Shown piece by piece: positions 55,208 through 64,000 of a stretch of 64,000 nt of DNA. The notes below the pieces were generated by a model, which saw only the letters and a program-made list of their open reading frames with translations, was not told the DNA's origin and ran no database searches. Each line of letters opens with the position of its first letter. Within the stretch, counting starts at the first letter, position 1. Both the position numbers and the translations under genes were made by a program. Source of the DNA: Helichrysum umbraculigerum (Eukaryota > Streptophyta > Magnoliopsida > Asterales > Asteraceae); NCBI GenBank assembly GCA_949592205.1, contig CATIUR010000013.1, forward strand, positions 2,232,001 to 2,296,000. The letters are read 5' to 3'.

Positions 55208-57854
55208 GTTTGGAGTCAAGCTAGTGACTCGAACAAAAACAAGCGCTTCTCGGGAGGCAACCCGTGTCTAACATAGGATTATCAATAGTAGTTAAAGTAG
55301 TTTAAGTAGTGAACTAACCCCAATAAGTAGAAATGAAACCCTAAAATGAATGTTCCAAGTTTTCTATCTTTATGAACAAAAATGGATGGTTTGCGGAATT
55401 ACTTCGTTAAAAGTCACATTTTTGTCGAACCTTAATACTTCCTACTCCCAGTCGTTTGGAATTTTTTCACCATTTTCTAAAAGTTCTTGTTATCCCTTTC
55501 ACTCACAAAAATGGAAACCTACTAGGAGTTAGGAGCATTAGTCATTCTAAACACCCACTGACATGTTTCGAGCATTTGAGGTACTTACATATATTATTGT
55601 GAACATACATGAGATACTAATACTTAATCTAATAACATGATTTGTATGTCAATATGTGTATTATGCTCGAACTCGTTTAAAAATATGTGCTTTGGATATC
55701 TTTATACCTGGCTACCTGATTCAACTGATAATACTGGTATTTCCATGTCTTCTATTTGTGCTGCGGTGAAATTATAGGCAACTAACATTTTTTGTGTGAG
55801 ATTAAACTCAAAGTCATACACTGGTTTGTTTCATCTACAAAGCACTCACTTTGATAGGTTCTTCATAAACCAGTGAATTAATGATTTGGAGGATAATCAC
55901 TTGTTTGTTAGATCATGTTTATTTGATCTACTTGTAACAGACAGGGACTGACGCCTATGGATAAAGAATCTTTAAAGATAATGGAAAGACGACAAGAGGA
56001 GCTTACAGTTCATTGAGTATGAGAATCCTTGGAGCATTTCTTTGCAGGGGACAAGTGATGACACTTCTAGATATGAAGATGATTTCTAGTTGTCTAAGAC
56101 TAGTTCATCAAGTTGACCAACTCAATACTCATCACTTATTGGTTAATTATGCTTATGTCCGGAGGGCGACATCACTTCATTTTCTGCAATCTATCCTTTA
56201 GTTCTTAGTTATTTTCGTAAGAAAACTGGTTGAGCGATTGAAGAAAGGTTATACTACTGGAACTCGAGTTCAATGCATGAAGGCCGATGCCAACCAAGTT
56301 CAGCAAACATTGGAGCTGACACAGTCAACCACTCAGATCCTCAGCTCACAGTCATAGGGGAGTTCTGCGTTCCTTTCTCTAGTTTATCTATCTGTTTTTG
56401 CAAGATTATATCGATCTATATCCCATTCCAAACACTAAGTGTGGGATCCTTAGAAACCACAAAATACTTAGAGATATTTTCCATAATTAGTAGAAATTCT
56501 AAGTGTGGGATACTTCGACAAGAGGTGTTCAATACACAGATTCGAACATTAGGGACAATGTTCCTCTAAGTGTGGGATATACGGTCTGCAACCGCAAGTT
56601 TAACCTCTTGTCCGTAAAATAAACAATATTTTCATTAAAAAGGCTAAAAATGAAGAAGTTTTCAAAATTTTTGATTCAAAAGCAACATTCTTTAGAACCT
56701 CTATTTTCCGAAAATATAAATTACAGAAAGAATTGAGTTTTAACAAAGAAACAAAACGGTTCTCTTAGAATAAGATACGGACGAAAAAGGCAACACATGG
56801 CTAGGCACACAGACCAAAACATTCGATTCGTGAGGTTTCAGCCCATAATCAGCATTCATCTTGAAAATGCTTCACTTTTCGTTTCATGTGTGTGCCGATG
56901 TATACATTTGAATTAGAACTTGCTCTTGCAATACATTTCGAGATCACACCAATGAGTGCCATACGTGGCATAGGTACAACCTATCTCGATACTTTCTAAG
57001 GAATCCCAACACCCTCTTACCACCAAATAATCACTCACTCATCACACCCACAAACCAACCAAAACCTCCCTCTTCATTCCGAACCTATGGAAGTCACGTC
57101 TTCCAAAATTTTCAGAGACATTCTCAATTTCCCAATTTCCACAAGAAAAGCCAACACAACCTTACAACCCAATACCATAAGAAACCTTTCAGACCAGAAA
57201 ATATCCATCGGTAAGACCGGAATAATACAAGGAAAGAGAAGACAAATGAGAAAAAGAAAGTAAACAACAAATGTATATGCCGGCACTACCCAAAGAAAGT
57301 CCTGAAAAAGGAAAAATCCAAGAAAAAGGGAAGAAAAAGGCTATGAAGTCCTTTCAAAATCTGAGAAATTTCAAAAGAGACTCTCTCGAGAAAAGCACCC
57401 CAGTTTCAAGAAAATACAAAGAAAACCCATCACACCCCTCATCACACACCTTCTTCAAAAACCAAACACCCGATTCCTTCTAAGATATCTTGAAAGATTA
57501 GTACCGTCCTCATCAAAAGTGATGTAGATTTGATTCTTGATCAAGCCTATGACGAGAATGCTGCATGACTGGCTATCTGAGTGATTGACACTAGTAAGTA
57601 GGAAACCTTAAACACTTGATTGATTTGAGTGACCCACTTGTGAGGATTGCCTAGTCATGATCATCCTATGGGTTGCCCGAAGAAGGTATCAAATTCTATA
57701 AACCCTAAGTTTCTAATAAAAAGCTCTTTCATAACTGTAATTGTATATTCTTTGGAAATAGTATATCTAAAAACTAATGCAATTAGAATCCTTCCAGAAG
57801 CTTTTTCTGAATGAGTTTGCTTGAGGACAAGCAAAGTTCTAAGTGTGGGATACT
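55208..57854 (+). other. Non-coding 3' internal region of element B
   Basis: 2.6 kb without a supported gene. It carries four copies of AAGTGTGGGA (56437, 56501, 56568, 57841), the last being the polypurine tract five bases before the 3' LTR. The segment 57340-57854 matches 2458-2976. Confidence 0.65.
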
Positions 57855-58980
57855 TGATATCGCGTAAAAAGTCATGTTTTTACTACCGATATCTCTCTCA
57901 TTCTGGAACGATTCTTGGCATTATAACTCAAATATAGCACAAATCAGTGACATTATGCCAAGATGGTCAAAACAAGGTTGCACGAGAAAAATCAAGCAAA
58001 ACGGATGTAAAACGAAGATTCCACAGACGTTTGAAGATTCAAGGCATAAAAACGAGATTTCAAGACTAAAGTGCCCTCCATCAACATCCATTATTTCCAA
58101 TATGTTCGTTTTCAAAATACGAATCCAACAGAAGAAGAATCAACCAAAACGGGTTAAAAATGAAGATTTCGCGCCCGCCGGAAGATCCAAATGATCCGTA
58201 CGCAATATCTGGAGTTAGAGACCTCATTTTAAGGCATATCCTATGTCAAAATATTCGTTTTTGAATTACGAATCCAACAAAAAAAGAATCAACTCAAACG
58301 GACGTATAACGAAGAAAACACGCACGAATCGAGAAACGAAGCAAAAGATCGCGCAACGGGCGGGATGGGGCCCACCGCCGCCGGCCACCAGCCAGCCGCC
58401 GCCGGCCACCTGGCTGGCGCCGCCGGCCACCCTACCCCCGTCCCGGTTTCCGTTTTTGGCAAGTTTTGGTACCCGGTGCGCCTACTTTTCGTGTTGTACA
58501 CACCACTTTTGGAAAGCTTTCTAATATGCACCCCTTGATGCTAATGTGAGCCAAAGCTCTCCTATAAATAGAGGGCTTGAGGCTTCATTTCAACTTGCAC
58601 CATATGCACCTCCTTTCTTGCATATTTCTCTTTCTCTCTCTAGAATTCTTTCTCTAGCACTACTCTTAGGAGTTAGAGGAGAATTATTCTTGTAGTTAGT
58701 TCTTCTCTCTAGTCTCTCTCTAGCACTACTCTTAGGAGTTAGAGGAGAACTAGAGAGAAGATTAGGGTCCCTCTACTTTCTCTCTCTAAGTTAATTTGGA
58801 GAGAGATAAGTATGAGATTAATTATGTAATAGTTAGTAGTAGCTAGCTTATCAATGTAACGCTTTGGATTATTCGGAAGTAATATAAGCATCGTTTGGCT
58901 CGCAATAATTACGGGTAATATCTATCATTTTCTCCTATTAATTAATTGTAATGTTCTTGTTTGATGTTTATGATTTATTA
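57855..58980 (+). repeat. 3' LTR of element B, left part
   Basis: Starts TGATATCGCG and follows the 5' LTR to GATTTATTA, where the Tekay-like element is inserted. TATAAATA is at 58563-58570. The continuation is beyond the window. Confidence 0.88.
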
Positions 58981-59860
58981 TGTAACACCCCGCAAATTTA
59001 AACACGATTAATTAAGTTAATCACTTGCATTATTAGGCTAATTCCCTACTTGAGTGAATTCACAACACATTCTAGAGGTAAGTCTAGCATAGCCCAACTA
59101 GATAATACGCGTAGTATTACGTATTCGTAATTAGTTGTAATTACGCACTGAACAAATTGAAAACAAACGCGACAAAAACATACGACTGTTGGTGAACAAA
59201 AATTATTTAATAAAACGAAATTATTAAATAACGTAGAAAACAATTAAATATTATGTCAATAATATTTACATATCATTTCATAAATCAAAACGTCAACTCG
59301 TATAATTAAAATGAAAGAAAGTTTGAAATTTATAAAATTTATTAATTTGGTTTCATAAAAAGATCCTAATTAAAAATAATGAAAAATGTAATTAAAAACA
59401 TAATAGTTAAAATAACATAACATTTAACGATTGGGTAAACAAACACGGAACGCAAACACGGAGGCGAGAAAGTGGAACAAAACCACCTCCCACCTCCCAA
59501 CTTTCTTTCATTCTCATTTCATCTCTCTCTCTCTTCTTTTCTCTTTTCTCCTCCTTCTCTCTAAACTCTCCCAAATTTCACACAAATCACCACAAAACTA
59601 CACTAAAACGACGCCGAATCACATAGCTCCTTTGGAATAAAACGACCACGGCATCCCGATCTACACTTCTACCTTTTCGGATTTCAAATCCGACACTCGT
59701 AAGTTTCCGACAAATCCCGCAAATCTTTAGATTTCAAAGTTATAATAGCTATTTAGTGTTTAATATACTTAGATTTACATGTTTTAGTGTTTCATATAAC
59801 CGAAAACGTCCGAAATCGACCCAAAACTCGTTTTTCCCGAATTGTTCGTCGAACAGTCCG

Positions 59861-60076
59861 CTACGTCGCATCTGGCTTGGGCTAAATGCGACGTCAGGCC
59901 CTACGTCGCAGAACATCTCACAACGTCGCATACTGCGACGTAACCCGTCCCGTCGCATTAAATTGCGAACGTCGCCTATGCGACGCAACCCATGACGTCG
60001 CAAAACCTGAATGCGACGTAGACCCGTACGTCGCACACTACGTCGCATAACAACCCAGCGTCGCACCTTGCGTCGC
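59861..60076. repeat. GTCGC/GCGAC array
   Basis: About ten GTCGC and four GCGAC cores, mostly as TACGTCGCA or TGCGACGTA, within 216 bases at irregular 10-25 base spacing. Dense in CpG. Confidence 0.85.
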
Positions 60077-60749
60077 TAAAAACAGGAAGTTTAAAAACTA
60101 GTTTTCACTAAGTGTCGAACTAACCGGAAACGCATATCTTTATACAATACGATTCACGAGCTTTACAAACAATACAAACACACTTAATTTACCGAAATTA
60201 GGATTTCAAACTATCACCAACGAATCGTATACATTTTCACAAACAACGAAATACAAACTTAAACATTAAACAAACGATTTGGACGTGACTTGGTTGTACA
60301 AACACTAGCATGGATGATTAGTTTAGACATCCACATACTTATTAAATCTCGTACGTTTAGGACGTTAGGAGATTTCAGACTGTACTTGGACTTAGGTTTG
60401 CTAGCACTCGCACAACTACTTAAACTCAACAGGTGAGTTCACAGCCCCTACTTTTACTGTTTTAACTGCTTGAACAGGGGTGGAAAACATAGTCAAACTC
60501 TTTTATATACACACCTGATTGTATACCATTCTTACTCAAACAAGTAGAGTACCTTGAACTAGTAAACTGATAAACAAAATGAACGATTTCAATCTAATAT
60601 GTAATACTGCCCGTCCGTGGTCCATATTCGGGTCTTAGGGGAAGTGTTACATATTACTTTCATACTACCAACGCTGTAAACACATGAACATGTTTTGAGA
60701 ACGCTGGAGGATAACCAGCAACACTTTATATAACGGACTGGGTAACAAA

Positions 60750-61030
60750 AAAGTCCCTACTGACATGGGCACTAGATCCCACTAACACGGATCTACTATC
60801 GTTATTAAACTATTGAAAAGTCCCTACTGACATGGGCAACATTACTGAGAAGTCCCTACTGACATGGGCAACAGACTACTAAAAAGTCCCTTCTGACATG
60901 GGCACAAACTATTGAAAAGTCCCTTCTGACATGGGCACTAGATCCTGCGAACATGGGTCTACTATTGTTATTAAACTGATGGAAAGTTCCTTCTGACATG
61001 GGCACCGGGTTCCTACTGACATGGTCCCAC
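60750..61030. repeat. Degenerate repeats of GTCCCTNCTGACATGGGCA
   Basis: About seven copies (near 60753, 60817, 60850, 60882, 60917, 60981, 61008), irregularly spaced, alternating with AGATCC...GGATCTACTAT segments. Confidence 0.85.
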
Positions 61031-61751
61031 TAAACGATTAGGATTGTAATACTGCCGTACGTGGTCCAGATACGGGTCTTAGGGGAGTGTTACACCTACG
61101 AACAACTAATAGGATACTTACATTCCTACTATAACTTGAACTATATTTTGGGCAACATCCCAACGAAACATATACACGATTAGGATACGTATAATCCTAC
61201 AGAACATATTTAAAAACAGGATACTGATTTCCTACAACTACTAGGATACGAACATTCCTACAAACAACTATTTAGAAACATATTTGGTTTCACGAACTAT
61301 ACTTTTGGGTGACATTCCCAACGATACGATATAAACAACAGTGGTTTATCACAACTGAACTTGTAAACATAAAACCTGTGAATTCACTCAACCTAGTTGT
61401 TGACTTTTACTATGTTTTTCAGGGAATTAGCTGCGCATGTAAGATCGCCAACACACATGGAGAATTAGGCGACCCTTGAAGCTTAGGATGCCAACTTTTG
61501 GAAACATATGGATTTCTTTAGTATAAATGAAATGTTTTAGTCATATTTCAGAAATCTACTTTTGTAAACTTACTACTTTTAACTTATACGATTCGATGAA
61601 TCGTAAACTTTGTAATTAACTCTTTTGGCATCTTAATATATATTGTTCTGTTGTAATCATAAGCTCTGATACGTATGCATGCTTTATTATTGTGACACCC
61701 CAATACTTTAACTAAATGCTTCCGCTCAACAAATTTGGGGGTGTTACAGAT

Positions 61752-61764
61752 TGGTATCAGAGCC
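61752..61764 (+). other. Primer-binding site
   Basis: TGGTATCAGAGCC, three bases after the LTR end; initiator tRNA-Met type. Confidence 0.9.
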
Positions 61765-62185
61765 AATGGTTATAGCGAACTAGGAAACTTTAGGTGACTT
61801 AGCGACCTAGAGACCTAGACTATAGCCTTGGCTAGAACGCACATGCATACATACAATTGCATACATCTAAACTATCGTTACGATACCTCGATACGCGTGA
61901 ACTGTTCACCCCATTCAACTCGTTCATTGTACTCTGATCTCATATGAACCTGATCGTGATTTAACGGTTGATGAAAAGAAGTATGTATTTGGCATCATAT
62001 AATGACGCCTGGCCAACGTGATTATATTATACTGAGTACATATGGGTGTTTCATAGTCGTAAGATACGTGATGGGGATTCGACAATTTCTCTTGATACTT
62101 GAAAACTTGAAATATGTGAAACTCTATTCCTCACATATTTTTCATTGGCATTGACTTCTGCACCTTTTCATCGCAGAACGTCAGC

Positions 62186-63427
62186 ATGCCGCCTAAACAA
62201 AGAAATACTCGAAACAGTCGACGAAATATTCCTCCTCCACCACCGCCTCCAGAAACAACCGAACAGATTATCGAACGCCGCGTGGCTGAAGCCATCGCAC
62301 AATACGAGGCTAGCCGCAATCGTGAAAACCTGACCAACAATAGTGGAGCCACTCCCGTCAACAGCGAAACCCCAAACAATGCACAGCAGGGGTGTTCCTA
62401 CAAAACCTTCCAGTCTTGTAAACCCAGCACCTTCACCGGGACCGAAGGGGCCATCGGCCTAGTCCACTGGATTGAGAAAACGGAATCAGTCATCGACATC
62501 AGCGACTGTGCCACCGACAAAATTGTGAAATACGCCACCTGCACTCTAGCCGACAAAGCGCTAACATGGTGGAACGCTCAGGTGCAAATCATGGGACGCC
62601 CAGCTGCTTACTCCATCTCATGGGAGACACTGAAACGAATGATGATGGAGGAATTTTGCCCTCCCAACGAGATGCAGAAACTTGAAACCGAATTCTGGAA
62701 CATCCAAATGATCGGAGCTGATATTTCCGGTTATACAACTAGATTCCAGGAACTTGCACGTCTTGTGCCCCACATGGTAACCCCCGAGAGCAAACGCATT
62801 GAGCGTTACAACAGGGGTTTGGCACCACAAATCCGAGGCATGGTTATGTCCTCCAAACCCGCCACTTTTAGGAGCGCAGTGGATCTGGCTCACAGCTTAA
62901 CCGACGACGCGGTCGAGATTGGAACCCTGAAAGCTATCACAGGGAAAACTGAACCTACCCGTACTGATGCGGGCGAATCTGGAACCCACAAACGCAAATG
63001 GAACAGCGAGGGTAACGACCGTCAGGGTCAACAAAACAGAAACCCGGGAAACACCCGAGCCTTTGCTGCGATCACCAACACTGAACAGAAACCCTACCTT
63101 GGTAACAGGCCCAAGTGTGGGAAGTGCGGAAAACATCATGAAGGAGATTGCTTCTTCTGTGATAAATGCAACCGATTTGGACACAGAACCGAAGCTTGTA
63201 GAACTCACCCCACGAACAACGAACAACGAAACACTGGATGTTTCCGATGTGGCGACCCGGGACACTACCGAAATCAGTGCCCCCAACTCAACAACAATAA
63301 AAAAAACAACAACCAGAACAACCCCGGGAACAACAATCAAAACAACAACCGCATCGCAACCATACCACCGGGGCGTAGCCGCGCATATATCCTCCGTGCA
63401 CCAGAAACGGTTGCGGATCTCAACTAG
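62186..63427 (+). CDS. Ty3/gypsy gag protein (413 aa)
   Basis: The capsid/nucleocapsid protein packages element RNA. It starts MPPKQRNTRNSRR with a proline run, then the retrotransposon gag domain at about residues 75-225 (FTGTEGAIGLVHWIEKTESV, ATCTLADKALTWWN, WETLKRMMMEEFCP, YTTRFQELARLVPHMV). Two zinc-binding segments follow: a CGKCGKHHEGDC...CDKCNRFGHRTEAC region near 310-335 and a canonical knuckle CFRCGDPGHYRNQC near 351. An Asn-rich tail ends in GRSRAYILRAPE and a stop, just where the protease would begin in complete Tekay elements. The frame is intact. The 260 bases between its end and the purine tract have no pol remnant that I can see. Confidence 0.93.
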   Translation: MPPKQRNTRNSRRNIPPPPPPPETTEQIIERRVAEAIAQYEASRNRENLTNNSGATPVNSETPNNAQQGCSYKTFQSCKPSTFTGTEGAIGLVHWIEKTESVIDISDCATDKIVKYATCTLADKALTWWNAQVQIMGRPAAYSISWETLKRMMMEEFCPPNEMQKLETEFWNIQMIGADISGYTTRFQELARLVPHMVTPESKRIERYNRGLAPQIRGMVMSSKPATFRSAVDLAHSLTDDAVEIGTLKAITGKTEPTRTDAGESGTHKRKWNSEGNDRQGQQNRNPGNTRAFAAITNTEQKPYLGNRPKCGKCGKHHEGDCFFCDKCNRFGHRTEACRTHPTNNEQRNTGCFRCGDPGHYRNQCPQLNNNKKNNNQNNPGNNNQNNNRIATIPPGRSRAYILRAPETVADLN

Positions 63428-63695
63428 CACGGTATGTCCTAACAGCTGTTGCTACGATTTAACATACGTTTTTATTCGAATGTCGATTTAAACACAACAC
63501 TTGGTAAACCCTGAACACGAAACGAAACAAACAACATATTGAACTATGCCGCGAGCATACTTAAACTGATTGAACTTCTATGGCAACAATTGAACGCCAC
63601 GCAAACTATTACTATTGTTAACAACATGACTTATCGGAGAACATACGCCGCGGGCGATCCGACTTGATTTTAAATCTCGGGACGAGATTTCTCTA

Positions 63696-63707
63696 ACGAG
63701 GGGAGAA
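63696..63707 (+). other. Polypurine tract of the TR-GAG element
   Basis: ACGAGGGGAGAA directly before the 3' LTR. The preceding ATCTCGGGACGAGATTT is the usual sequence at this place in Tekay-type elements. Confidence 0.85.
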
Positions 63708-64000
63708 TGTAACACCCCGCAAATTTAAACACGATTAATTAAGTTAATCACTTGCATTATTAGGCTAATTCCCTACTTGAGTGAATTCACAACACATTCT
63801 AGAGGTAAGTCTAGCATAGCCCAACTAGATAATACGCGTAGTATTACGTATTCGTAATTAGTTGTAATTACGCACTGAACAAATTGAAAACAAACGCGAC
63901 AAAAACATACGACTGTTGGTGAACAAAAATTATTTAATAAAACGAAATTATTAAATAACGTAGAAAACAATTAAATATTATGTCAATAATATTTACATAT
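63708..64000 (+). repeat. 3' LTR of the TR-GAG element, first 293 bases
   Basis: Identical by eye to 58981-59273. Runs off the window. Confidence 0.92.

Larger units (their letters stand above)
50664..58980 (+). mobile_element. Pol-less Athila/Tat-like LTR retrotransposon (element B)
   Basis: It has long LTRs (5' 50664-53615, 2952 bp; 3' from 57855, interrupted at 58981). A primer-binding site lies at 53622-53639 and one gag-like region (53822-55207) follows. The 4.2-kb interior shows no protease, RT, RNase H or integrase, so it is non-autonomous. It shares its LTR family with element A at 2458-14422. The left flank CTAAG (50659-50663) is the probable target copy; the right one is beyond the window. 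The LTR copies are very similar over the comparable 1.1 kb apart from a tandem duplication in the 5' copy and small indels. Confidence 0.85.
58981..61748 (+). repeat. 5' LTR of the TR-GAG element
   Basis: Complete 2768-bp LTR. It holds two unusual arrays, GTCGC/GCGAC (59861-60076) and GTCCCTNCTGACATGGGCA (60750-61030), and CT-rich sequence (59500-59570). The frames 59431-59640 and 59749-60066 are by-products of these tracts. Confidence 0.92.
58981..64000 (+). mobile_element. Tekay-like gag-only (TR-GAG) element, cut by window end
   Basis: The LTR at 58981-61748 (2768 bp, TGTAACACCCCGC...GGGGGTGTTACA) is followed by a primer-binding site, a gag frame, a purine tract and a second LTR from 63708. 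The interior is only 1959 bp. It was probably inserted into TATTA (58976-58980). The 293 bases of the second LTR inside the window look identical to the first, so the insertion is recent. Pol and the chromodomain are absent, so transposition must rely on an autonomous relative. Confidence 0.92.

Noticed and set aside
62897..63430. 177-aa minus-strand open frame
   Set aside because: It is the antisense shadow of the gag gene, whose protein motifs are unambiguous.

Overview
The window reads as nuclear DNA of a flowering plant, most likely a eudicot. It is AT-rich, its real gene has many short exons with GT-AG introns, and it is packed with nested plant transposons (Athila/Tat-type, Tekay-type and copia LTR elements, Helitrons, MULEs, MITEs). 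I could not fix the family; Asteraceae is a guess from the overall look. Most of the 64 kb is mobile DNA. No tRNA, rRNA, CRISPR array or bacterial-type operon was seen.

Layout. 1-14422 is a nest: a minus-strand Tekay-like LTR (1-2457) sits in the 3' internal part of an Athila/Tat-like element, whose 3' LTR (2977-14422) is split by a Helitron (4058-5731) and an intact copia element (6276-13510). 14423-16691 is intergenic, with an AT microsatellite, a Harbinger-type MITE and a cluster of site II promoter motifs. 16692-23192 is the most interesting locus: 17 phase-compatible exons that can be read as one 901-residue protein, a DUF6598-like domain followed by an arginyl-tRNA-synthetase-like part that lacks the HIGH signature and the KMSKS-like segment. 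A hAT-type MITE lies at the lost segment.

23665-36418 appears to be two Helitrons joined head to head at 28740/28741. The minus-strand one carries a broken piece of a CHR4-type chromatin remodeller, itself hit by a young gag-only copia element. The plus-strand one carries a piece of a ubiquitin-domain (UBTD/DC-UbP-like) gene and a second captured exon split by an intact minus-strand copia element (31093-36293). A third probable Helitron (37179-40472) holds a fold-back MULE MITE. An EXORDIUM/PHI-1 gene (40821-41768, minus) has a nonsense codon 15 codons before its natural end. 42070-48136 holds two more MULEs (one a 1.37-kb near-perfect fold-back, one with a FAR1-like fragment), a MITE and a small Helitron.

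49004-50663 shows another Helitron 3' end with a VPS62/DUF946-like fragment. From 50664 to beyond the window edge lies a pol-less Athila/Tat-like element with 2.95-kb LTRs. Its 3' LTR is interrupted at 58981 by a Tekay-like element that keeps only gag (TR-GAG type) and has LTRs identical as far as they can be compared. The protein-coding genes do not form a pathway. The story is of successive insertion, capture and possible new gene formation.
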